A stretch of 64,000 nt of DNA, from positions 1,327,501 through 1,391,500 of the forward strand of contig JAMWET010000668.1 of NCBI GenBank assembly GCA_024036415.1, read 5' to 3'. Below are positions 39,501-44,991 of the stretch, piece after piece. This DNA comes from Prochilodus magdalenae (lineage: Eukaryota > Chordata > Actinopteri > Characiformes > Prochilodontidae). The stretch's first letter is position 1. Every line of letters begins with the position of its first letter. The notes beneath the pieces are model-generated. The model searched no databases. It was not told where the DNA came from and was given only the letters and a program-made list of their open reading frames with translations. Made by a program: the position numbers and the translations under genes.

Positions 39501-40274
39501 GGTTTTAGAGAGTAAATTAAATGGCAATATTTGCACGGTAGACATTGTGACCCCTGGTTTCCATCACCGCCACAGTAAGGAAGTTTGAATTCATTCATTT
39601 CATATGAAAATGCTCCAAATAACTGACACTTACACATCAGTGATAGAATCATGCAGGAAATGTTCGAAGAATGAGTGACAGTCCTTTTTAGTCTTCATTT
39701 TCCCCAAACCAACACTGTGTTCCTCCTAAAATGTTGAGTGGGCACTAACTGTGATAGTAATTCCTGCAGGGGTGTGTAGTTTGATCATGCTGAAACTATT
39801 ATGATTATGGAAACTCTTTGCATGTGTTGGTTCAGAAGGTCAGTAGTCCATGTAAAGTAGTCCACGCACGGTGCCTACCTGGTTGGGCTGTCCAGCCTTG
39901 AACACATGGCAGGCCATCTCGGACTCAGGGTCCTCAGGCTGGCTGCGGATGAGGTAGGCGAAGTAGCTGAGGTCGTGGCTGTTGTGGATGAACCTCGATA
40001 TGAACTGCGCCTTGTGCTCGAAGATAAAGACGGACGTGTTGCTGCTGTTGGCGGGCACGCATCGGATGAGAGGAGGGGAGATGGACAGCTGGACCTGGCG
40101 GGCCTGAGCGGGTCCGGACTCGTTTCTCTCGCCTCTCCTGCGTATCTCCGCCACCAGCCACGGCAGCATGGGCAGAGTGGTCCTCCTATCCATAGAGCAC
40201 CAGCCCATGTACCACAGAGAGAAGCTCCTTTCGGGCTTCGGGCTCCCTTTGTTGTCATTATTCTGCCCCTCCAT
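652..40274 (-). CDS. tbc1d4: tbc1d4 (AS160), Rab GTPase-activating protein; 20 coding exons
   Basis: Orthologue of TBC1D4/AS160, the Rab-GAP that Akt phosphorylates to release GLUT4 vesicles. Coding exons (minus order): 40274-39879, 29099-28512, 26528-26439, 26075-25971, 23610-23478, 23372-23281, 23180-23070, 22486-22370, 20560-20510, 17335-17130, 16016-15870, 12255-12107, 11831-11625, 8928-8767, 7862-7704, 7219-6975, 5896-5737, 4502-4333, 3747-3571, 882-652. All phases fit, giving 1,231 residues (human about 1,298). Two PTB domains lie at roughly 55-200 and 329-440, a calmodulin-binding-like helix near 780-797, the TBC domain at about 852-1080 with arginine finger R906 and glutamine Q943 (YCQG), then a C-terminal coiled coil. 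Akt/14-3-3 motifs are retained: RTRCNS (S286), RRRHAS (S309), RMRLGS (S555), RRRAHT (T593), RKRTLS (S689). An in-frame TGA four codons upstream fixes the start. The N-terminus and linkage to commd6 favour TBC1D4 over its paralogue TBC1D1. Confidence 0.96.
883..3570 (-). other. tbc1d4 last intron (2.7 kb)
   Basis: AT-rich intron between coding exons 19 and 20. No recognisable gene, strong repeat or conserved block was seen; open frames at 3,079-3,454 have no coding resemblance. Confidence 0.7.
3571..3747 (-). CDS. tbc1d4: tbc1d4 coding exon 19
   Basis: Residues 1097-1155, phase 0-0. Encodes [21 protein letters not shown] followed by a leucine-rich coiled coil ([20 protein letters not shown]). 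Acceptor TTGGCAG, donor CAG|GTGTGG. Confidence 0.95.
4333..4502 (-). CDS. tbc1d4: tbc1d4 coding exon 18
   Basis: Completes D1040 and encodes 1041-1096: [19 protein letters not shown], then [12 protein letters not shown]. This is the C-terminal part of the TBC fold. Acceptor TTGGTAG, donor AAG|GTAGAA. Confidence 0.95.
4740..5345 (+). mobile_element. Interspersed repeat, copy A (non-autonomous DNA element, family unknown)
   Basis: Begins TACTGTGCCAAAGTCAGAGACC and contains GGACTCTGGGGTGGTCAGT. Related copies occur at 20,824-20,990 and 55,918-56,220. The start resembles the TACTGTGCAAAAGTC ends of fish DNA-transposon families; that assignment is inference. It lies in the intron between tbc1d4 exons 17 and 18. 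A 110-codon open frame inside it is not a gene. Confidence 0.6.
5451..5476. repeat. (TG)13 microsatellite
   Basis: Perfect TG dinucleotide run inside a tbc1d4 intron. Confidence 0.95.
5737..5896 (-). CDS. tbc1d4: tbc1d4 coding exon 17
   Basis: Residues 987-1039 plus one base. Encodes [40 protein letters not shown] and the start of the FD motif. The acceptor CCTCTAG sits directly on a long CT microsatellite (see repeat at 5,897-6,099). Donor TTCG|GTATGT. Confidence 0.95.
5897..6099. repeat. AG/CT-rich microsatellite adjoining the exon 17 acceptor
   Basis: About 200 bases of GA-rich repeat on the plus strand: an (AG)n core at about 5,935-5,987, flanked by AAAGAG variants and ACAG interruptions. 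On the tbc1d4 sense strand it reads as CT-rich sequence ending at the CTAG acceptor of exon 17, so it supplies the polypyrimidine tract. The long open frames across it are low-complexity artefacts. Confidence 0.95.
6975..7219 (-). CDS. tbc1d4: tbc1d4 coding exon 16 (catalytic core)
   Basis: Completes G905 and encodes 906-986. It holds both catalytic residues of a dual-finger TBC GAP: R906 in GRTFPTH (human R973 equivalent) and Q943 in GYCQG. Also [18 protein letters not shown]. Acceptor CCATAG, donor CAG|GTGAGG. Confidence 0.96.
7704..7862 (-). CDS. tbc1d4: tbc1d4 coding exon 15 (TBC domain start)
   Basis: Completes G852 and encodes 853-904. TBC motif A is [11 protein letters not shown], followed by QYRLRHRLP and [16 protein letters not shown], ending just before the catalytic arginine. 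Acceptor CACTTAG, donor CTGG|GTCAGT. Confidence 0.95.
8767..8928 (-). CDS. tbc1d4: tbc1d4 coding exon 14
   Basis: Completes A798 and encodes 799-851 plus one base. Encodes [23 protein letters not shown] and W..KL, the segment before the TBC domain. Acceptor TATTCAG, donor CAAG|GTAGTA. Confidence 0.94.
8929..11624 (-). other. tbc1d4 intron 13 (2.7 kb)
   Basis: Contains a (TG)19 microsatellite at 10,701-10,738. Nothing coding was recognised in the rest. Confidence 0.7.
10701..10738. repeat. (TG)19 microsatellite
   Basis: Perfect TG run in the intron between tbc1d4 exons 13 and 14. Confidence 0.95.
11625..11831 (-). CDS. tbc1d4: tbc1d4 coding exon 13
   Basis: Completes D729 and encodes 730-797 plus one base. 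Encodes [11 protein letters not shown] and the helix [20 protein letters not shown], the region that binds calmodulin in mammalian AS160 and precedes the TBC domain. Acceptor TTTTTTAG, donor GAGG|GTTAGT. Confidence 0.93.
12107..12255 (-). CDS. tbc1d4: tbc1d4 coding exon 12
   Basis: Completes S679 and encodes 680-728 plus one base of 729. Encodes [10 protein letters not shown] (S689, equivalent of human S751) and the strongly conserved [22 protein letters not shown]. Acceptor TGTGACAG, donor GCTG|GTGCGT. Confidence 0.92.
13667..14436. mobile_element. TTAA-flanked non-autonomous (piggyBac-like) element
   Basis: Element 13,671-14,432 (762 bp) has 14-bp terminal inverted repeats, AGGAGCAGTGYGTA, with one mismatch. 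Both ends are flanked by TTAA (13,667-13,670 and 14,433-14,436), the duplicated target of piggyBac transposons. The interior is AT-rich with no transposase frame, and includes ATTAC repeats at about 14,150-14,180. It lies in the tbc1d4 intron between exons 11 and 12. The piggyBac link rests only on TTAA and the inverted ends. Confidence 0.75.
15870..16016 (-). CDS. tbc1d4: tbc1d4 coding exon 11
   Basis: Completes S630 and encodes 631-678 plus two bases of 679. A serine-rich linker with [14 protein letters not shown] matches the family segment PSFLKSFYQ. Acceptor TCTTTTAG, donor AGAG|GTGAGA. Confidence 0.9.
17130..17335 (-). CDS. tbc1d4: tbc1d4 coding exon 10 (T642-equivalent Akt site)
   Basis: Residues 562-629 plus two bases of 630. 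Encodes [11 protein letters not shown], then [13 protein letters not shown]593 is the equivalent of human T642, the main insulin-regulated 14-3-3 site. LRRQQS (S621) is another basophilic kinase motif. A second in-frame acceptor (AAACAG) at 17,371 would add 12 residues; both are plausible. Confidence 0.92.
17336..20509 (-). other. tbc1d4 intron 9 (3.2 kb)
   Basis: Holds the AG-rich microsatellite at 20,168-20,331 about 180 bases downstream of exon 9. The rest is AT-rich with no recognisable gene. Confidence 0.65.
20168..20331. repeat. AG/ACAG compound microsatellite
   Basis: AGAG and ACAG tracts with short interruptions. Overlapping open frames made of SLSLSL or RERERE are translation artefacts. 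Confidence 0.95.
20510..20560 (-). CDS. tbc1d4: tbc1d4 coding exon 9 (51 nt, Akt site)
   Basis: Residues 545-561, 17 codons, phase 0-0. It encodes [14 protein letters not shown], whose S555 corresponds by motif to human Akt site S570. Acceptor TTCTCTAG, donor CGG|GTGAGT. Being in frame at both ends it could be skipped without a frameshift. Confidence 0.92.
20824..20990 (+). mobile_element. Interspersed repeat, copy B (partial)
   Basis: Shares GGACTCTGGGGTGGYCAGT and flanking sequence with the copy at 4,740-5,345. It is truncated and lies just before the Tc1-like remnant at 21,095. Confidence 0.55.
21095..21900 (+). pseudogene. Degenerate Tc1/mariner-type transposase
   Basis: In broken plus-strand frames I read short transposase-like stretches: [16 protein letters not shown] (compare the WSDE..F block around the second catalytic aspartate of Tc1 proteins), a later [11 protein letters not shown] in place of the usual LNPIEHLWD, and a tail near an IKAKGGPT-like end. 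Several stops and frame breaks are present, so it is inactive. It lies in the tbc1d4 intron between exons 8 and 9, in the orientation opposite to the gene. Confidence 0.65.
22126..22194. repeat. (CA)34 microsatellite
   Basis: Near-perfect CA run, reading (TG)n on the tbc1d4 sense strand. It starts about 175 bases downstream of the weak exon 8 donor. Confidence 0.97.
22370..22486 (-). CDS. tbc1d4: tbc1d4 coding exon 8
   Basis: Residues 506-544, 39 codons, phase 0-0, with [20 protein letters not shown] as the conserved core. Acceptor TCTGTAG; an alternative acceptor three bases further in (CAG) would drop one codon. The donor AGG|GTGTGTGTGT is weak and lies in a short GT repeat. Confidence 0.92.
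23070..23180 (-). CDS. tbc1d4: tbc1d4 coding exon 7
   Basis: Residues 469-505, 37 codons, phase 0-0. Contains [18 protein letters not shown] and [10 protein letters not shown], nearly identical to mammalian TBC1D4. Acceptor ATACAG, donor CAG|GTGCCA. Confidence 0.95.
23281..23372 (-). CDS. tbc1d4: tbc1d4 coding exon 6
   Basis: Completes glycine 438 and encodes residues 439-468 ([26 protein letters not shown]), a very close match to TBC1D4. Acceptor GGCAG, donor CAG|GTAAGC. Confidence 0.94.
23478..23610 (-). CDS. tbc1d4: tbc1d4 coding exon 5
   Basis: Residues 394-437 plus one base of 438. Encodes the C-terminal PTB2 helix [19 protein letters not shown] and [17 protein letters not shown]. Acceptor TTCACAG, donor GAAG|GTACGT. 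Confidence 0.95.
24560..24790 (+). mobile_element. Retroposon-like 3' end, copy 1
   Basis: A TTTATTGT-rich stretch ends in ACAATAAAAACTACTGACTTGACTA. The same type of end (GGCAATAAAACTTGACTTGACTA) closes the repeat at 30,470-30,793. These ends are typical of short-repeat tails of fish retroposons; the family is not identified. Confidence 0.5.
25700..25830 (+). mobile_element. Possible transposase C-terminal scrap
   Basis: A short open stretch reads [12 protein letters not shown], resembling the DLSPIEHLW block of Tc1-like transposases. It is too short and isolated for a firm call. It is in the tbc1d4 intron just downstream of exon 4. Confidence 0.3.
25971..26075 (-). CDS. tbc1d4: tbc1d4 coding exon 4
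   Basis: Residues 359-393, 35 codons, phase 0-0. Encodes PTB2 core DHFGFICR and [13 protein letters not shown]. Acceptor CGCAG, donor CTG|GTAAGC. Confidence 0.95.
26439..26528 (-). CDS. tbc1d4: tbc1d4 coding exon 3
   Basis: Residues 329-358, 30 codons, phase 0-0. It encodes the first strands of PTB2 ([26 protein letters not shown]). Acceptor CTTCAG and donor CAG|GTTTGT. Because it begins and ends in phase 0 it is too short to appear as a long open frame but matches the family closely. Confidence 0.93.
28512..29099 (-). CDS. tbc1d4: tbc1d4 coding exon 2
   Basis: Residues 133-328 (196 codons, phase 0-0). It completes PTB1 ([27 protein letters not shown]) and carries RTRCNS (S286) and RRRHAS (S309), equivalents by motif of human S318 and S341. 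The middle (about 205-262) is poorly conserved and low-complexity, as in other orthologues. Confidence 0.95.
30470..30793 (+). mobile_element. Retroposon-like 3' end, copy 2
   Basis: T-rich sequence ends GGCAATAAAACTTGACTTGACTA, matching the end of the 24,560-24,790 copy. No open reading frame of note. Confidence 0.5.
31296..31680. mobile_element. Palindromic MITE-like element
   Basis: Left arm from about 31,308 (GGTGGTGGATCATTCTCAGC) is matched in inverse by 31,445-31,500 (GCTGAGAATGATCCACCACC). The arms share about 50 bases at high identity around a centre with TGAGTGGATCATACACAGCAG. The sequence looks like an abundant repeat I recall from characiform and catfish genomes; that identification is from memory. 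A fragment of the same family is at 55,765-55,845. Confidence 0.65.
33048..33074. repeat. (CATA)n microsatellite
   Basis: Short perfect tetranucleotide run in tbc1d4 intron 1. Confidence 0.9.
33509..33535. repeat. (CA)n microsatellite
   Basis: Perfect CA run of about 27 bases following a CTCTCTC stretch. Confidence 0.95.
33906..34024. repeat. 25-bp minisatellite, about 4.7 units
   Basis: Unit (C/T)AATAACACACAACTTTACACACTG repeated head to tail. Units at 33,931 and 33,981 begin with C, those at 33,956 and 34,006 with T, so the array alternates as a 50-bp dimer. The last unit is truncated at ACTTTA. Confidence 0.95.
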
Positions 40275-41060
40275 CTCTTCTTCTCAGGTCGAGGGGGACA
40301 AAGGAGGAGAAGTAAACCGACCCCGCTGTTGGCTACTCTTCTAAACTCGTCCGAGCTTCAGCGGCGTGCATGGAAGAGAAGAAAGGACAGAAAGTGTGGA
40401 AGTCGAGCGGGACACAACACGACAGGCTGTTTTCCCTCTTCCTGGCTGCGCTCTCTCCTTCACTTCACTCAGTCTTTGGTGAAAGAGGAGAAAAGTTATT
40501 CTCACACAGCTGCAGCAGCAGCAGCACACGTCCTTCACGAAGCTGGAGGATGAAATATTAAGACCCTCTTCTGAAGACCCCGGATCCGGTCCTGTCCTTC
40601 TTCCTCAGAGACAACGGACGGGGCAGGTTTAAATAAGCCTCCATTCAGACGGGCTGCAGCTCAACGACTCAAGTCAGTAAGGCACCAAAACGTGGCGTCT
40701 GAGGGGCGAAGAGGGTGTAAACACGTACAGAAGCAGCAGCATGAAAAGAGTCTCCAGTATTCCCCTCTCCGCTCCTCTCCACTCCGGTACAGGAGCTGAC
40801 AGACCCGCTATGTCGAACTAGAGCTGATATCCTAAAAAACGCTCCTTCACTTTCTCCCTCGGTCGTCCTGAAGAGCTCTCTCTTTCCTGGCCATTTCTGA
40901 CAACGGCCCAGCCTCGTTCTCCTCTCCCCCACCGTTCAGCTCCTCAGCTCCAGGAGGCGTGGCCGTGGTCGAGGCGGAGGCGTTAACTTGATCGCATGTG
41001 GATAGAGCTGACCCCGCCCACCACACGTGACTAAACACGCCTCGCCTTTCTCACTGACAC
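39850..41060 (-). promoter_or_regulatory. tbc1d4: tbc1d4 promoter / CpG-rich first-exon region
   Basis: A GC- and CpG-rich block in otherwise AT-rich sequence covers coding exon 1 and about 800 bases upstream. Visible candidate sites upstream of the ATG are a CCCCGCCC GC box (41,012-41,019) and a CACGTG E-box (41,024-41,029). No TATA box is obvious. The transcription start cannot be placed from sequence alone. Confidence 0.7.
39879..40274 (-). CDS. tbc1d4: tbc1d4 coding exon 1
   Basis: Residues 1-132, ending at a CAG|GTAGGC donor in phase 0. It contains the motifs [16 protein letters not shown] and [15 protein letters not shown], typical of the TBC1D4 N-terminus and the start of PTB1. The ATG has G at -3 and +4, and an in-frame TGA sits 9 bases before it. 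Confidence 0.95.
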
Positions 41061-42990
41061 ACACACCGACCCAAAATCATGTGTGTATTTCTATACTAGT
41101 GGGGTATCTACATTCAGCACATTTCAAGGCTTTAGTTTCAAAATGTGTTATTTATATATTTATTCACATTATATACGCTGTTGGAGGTGAACTTTAAAAT
41201 CACTTTATAATAGAAAGATTGTGTATTTTTATCAGAGGTAAAAAGCTTTTTTGTAATTCCTGAATAATTCTGTCACTAAAATGTAATCAGATTCATTTAG
41301 AGCTCTTTAAAGTGAAATAGGTAATTGCAGAGAAAAATACGGACATATTTATCTGCAATATGTATTATCCTAAAATGTAACTTTTTGGGTACAGTATATT
41401 ACCTCATGGCACCCTGTGTGTATCCCTCCTCCATGAATGGATTAAAATACATTTTTTATATGTATTTTATATGTATCATATTATAACAAAACTGTCATGA
41501 ACATCAGGCAGCATATTCATAACTACTGAAAGTACTGAAAGGCAGCATTTCTGTAAGGCAGCTTTGAGATGGATGTCTAGTTCCTATTACCACTCTGAAC
41601 ATTTCTGATTTGACAACGTTCTCTGGAGCAGAGCATTTTACACCAAAGCACCTCACATGACTTTGTTTATACCTCAACCATTTATATATGTAGAATTTAC
41701 AAAAATAGAGTTATCATTTCAGTGAATGTACCTACTATGATTAAAGGGTCGTTGTACTTATAAATGTGAATAATTTAGTAAATTAAACATGCTCATTCGG
41801 TGGTAGTGATATGAGCCAGATGTCTGATGTGTTTAATAAAGCCTCTTATGGCTACGTTCTCACACAAAGAGTGTTGAACAAAAGGGTTAAAATGTGTTGC
41901 TTTACTAAAATGTACCATTACCCACATGCCATATAGACAAAAGATGTATGTTTACTTACCTGTCATTTTGTACAGCAAAATAAAAGCCATGTTTGTTGTT
42001 GACATCATAACCCTGATTTTCTTGATATATACACTAAAGCATTTTACTTCTAAGCTGATACACTCAAATACAGTTTTTCAGTTCTAATAAAAGATACATT
42101 CTGCTGCCAGATGTCCACAATGAATACTTTCATAGTTCCCAAACACCCTCAGGGTATTTGGTTCCAACAAAGAGCTAAATACATGGCCAAACCACTATGC
42201 CCTTTCTCTCTTGTTTAAAACACAGAGTATAAGATTCAAATGCGTTGTACACAAATATGTACACGTACTTATATTACACTTATTCTTTATGAGCATCCAA
42301 AAAACAACATGAGATAGCATAATAGAAATGAATGATGAAATGATTTGATTCTAGCTAGGGAAAAAACGTTAATCATGGTTATAAATGAATTTGACAGCTC
42401 TGTTGACAGAAGATAACTGGTATCTTTTCATTTCCACAGCTGCTGTACGTGCTGGAGGTGGTGTACGCTGAGGACGTGTAAAGCATATTGTCAGGACCAG
42501 CACAGGCAGTCAAATAAAAAGGGCATGAAATGTTAATATGTGATGGTTTTGAAATCCAGCAGTTTTCTTTGTCATGCCTACTTATTCGCGCGTGGAGGGA
42601 TACAAGTGGAAATTCATGGCATTTGAATTTTCAAAGATCAACATTATCCATGTTCTCATATTCATGACTCTTATTGCTTTTTTTTTTGAGAGCCTGTCAT
42701 AATATTTCAGCTCTGGAGATCCTTTTTTCAATGAAGCAGTCAGGCGTTCATTATAAAACACAGACAGCATATACCCATGCTAATACACCTAGCACTGAAT
42801 GCTGCTAGCTCCCTGCTTGTAACAAGATGCCATGGACCCAAGTTCTCTCAGTCCCAGAAATAGATGAAATATGCAGTACATGTAACCCCATCAGAGCCAC
42901 CCTGTGGCCTTGAGGCTTACCACATCCGCAGGAGTTTGTCTTCCAGGTGCATGCTTTTGGGTTGCCACAAACAAAATATAACAAATAATA

Positions 42991-43020
<30 letters not shown>
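42991..43020. repeat. (ATAC)n microsatellite
   Basis: Perfect tetranucleotide run about 30 bases before the AT palindrome. Confidence 0.9.
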
Positions 43021-43024
<4 letters not shown>

Positions 43025-43048
43025 ATTATATTATTGGTCTATTTATGG

Positions 43049-43196
<148 letters not shown>

Positions 43197-44728
43197 ACAA
43201 ATATCCAATAACAATAAATAGACACAACGAAGAAGCAAACAAAGAAAAGTGCATGATTGCCAACTATCAACAGGTGGATGATAGGATGGCACTGATTCCA
43301 ATATACTGGAAAAGTAACAGCACTTGTACTGACCTAATTAATTAGATCAGATATTGATCAGACATGAACATCTCCATTCCATACTGAATAGTCACAGTAA
43401 TTATACACAACATTACAGCACAATATTCTGTCTACTGGTCGTAGTTCAGACCTCTGGAAATTTCACCTGCAATTTTCACAGTTTGCAGAAGAACATTTTG
43501 TAATGTCCAACAAAACTGATTTGACACCCCTTTTCAGGCTTTACAGAGTGACTCGCAGCAGCACACGTGCAACTTCTTTTACTTTAAACAAAAAATCTTG
43601 TGGAGCATTAAATTCAGTTTACGTTTTTTATCCACAGGTTTAAGTCTAAACACCTTGCTCAACAACTTGTTCATTTGCAGGAATGACAAAAAAATGACAA
43701 AAAGGTGAAGGATGTTTTCCCGTCAAATTCAAAGCATAATAAAATAGTTTGCTATCTACTGAAAAAAATAATGGGAACAATTTTTCTGATGAAAATGGTT
43801 AAATTAAGCACAAACAAATGAAACAACATTTTACTTTCTGTCCTCCCACAGTGGTGACAGAAAATATAAATAAAGACCATTTTAAATAGTAGCTTGGGGT
43901 TGGTCCACACCAGTGACTACACTTGGTGTGTGCAATAGTGAGACCAAGTAAAGTTTGAGTACAAGCACTAACAAACACACAAGTAAAATAGAAATGCCCT
44001 CTCTGGTCCAAGATCAGACACGACTACTAGAGTGCCACCTCACACAATGAAGCATGGACCCATACAGTTCCACACAACAAGGTGTATATTATAAACAAAA
44101 AAAATACTGAAGAAGGTGATAAAGAAAAAGGCTGGTGTCAGATGGGAATTTAGTATAGTCTGATTTCCTAAATTCAGGTATCTGGTATCGGGTGAATACG
44201 GGAGAATGTGAGATCAGTGCATTACTCGCTACACTAGATAATATTAGATAAGATTATCTAATAGAAAAAATTAAGATACAGATGATGATGGTTAATGGAA
44301 ATATTAAATAAAGTATATCTATGATAAAATACTATTAAAATGAACAATATTTATATGAACTGATTATATGAAGTAACACTAAGTACTCAGGTATGGCAAT
44401 TAATAGTAATTAGTATGTCTGGTACGTTAGTATAAAACTGTGTGGTTTGTCAGATTACATAACTACCCAGTCTACTGTGCTGGATGCATTTATCAGGGAT
44501 GTTTGACATGAAACATTTTGGTCATTTAAAAGAGCACAAAAACTTGTCAGAAAGTTGTCAGAAATATAGCAAAACAACAAGAAGAACATAGAAGAACAAC
44601 AAAGGGCCTTTCTTTAGCGGGAATAACATAACACTATTTTAGGCCTGTTGTAAGTGTGTAATAATATTTGAAAATATAATTATTAATAAATCTGTAAAAT
44701 AAGCCAGCTGTAGTTTCATTCAAAGATC

Positions 44729-44734
44729 TTTATT
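44729..44734 (-). terminator. commd6: commd6 polyadenylation signal AATAAA
   Basis: Minus-strand AATAAA about 207 bases after the commd6 stop codon; no earlier canonical signal was noticed. Confidence 0.7.
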
Positions 44735-44940
44735 CTCTGCTCTTCACATACTGCTTTGGAAAAGCATGCAAAGTGTATAAGTATGTAATGATAAGTGCAA
44801 ACATAGCTTAAACAAATATCCCACAACCGGGCTGTCATAATGTCAAATAGCACTAATAAATACCGAAACAGACTGAATGTACACAATACTGAGTTTTCTA
44901 CACTGCAAAGTAAAAATAATGACCACCTGGAGTTCAGCGC

Positions 44941-44991
44941 TTACACAGTCTCCAAAACAGACGCCATATCCTTGAACTGTCTGAAGAAGTT
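44941..44991 (-). CDS. commd6: commd6 last coding exon (7)
   Basis: NFFRQFKDMASVLETV and TAA. The end of the COMM domain, matching human FYRQFKEIAAVIETV. Acceptor TCACTTCAG. Confidence 0.95.
   Translation of the reverse strand, partial: NFFRQFKDMASVLETV

Larger units (their letters stand above)
29100..39878 (-). other. tbc1d4 intron 1 (10.8 kb)
   Basis: Largest intron. It holds a retroposon-like end at 30,470-30,793, the palindromic element at 31,296-31,680, a (CATA)n run at 33,048-33,074, a (CA)n run at 33,509-33,535 and a 25-bp minisatellite at 33,906-34,024. No coding exon was recognised. First introns often hold enhancers, but I cannot point to one. Confidence 0.65.

Noticed and set aside
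652..40274. Assignment as tbc1d1, the paralogue
   Set aside because: The N-terminus ([24 protein letters not shown]), the PTB1 and C-terminal segments and the commd6 neighbour fit TBC1D4 better.
39906..40553. 215-codon plus-strand open frame opposite tbc1d4 exon 1
   Set aside because: Antisense shadow of a GC-rich conserved exon; no recognisable domain and no splice or homology support.
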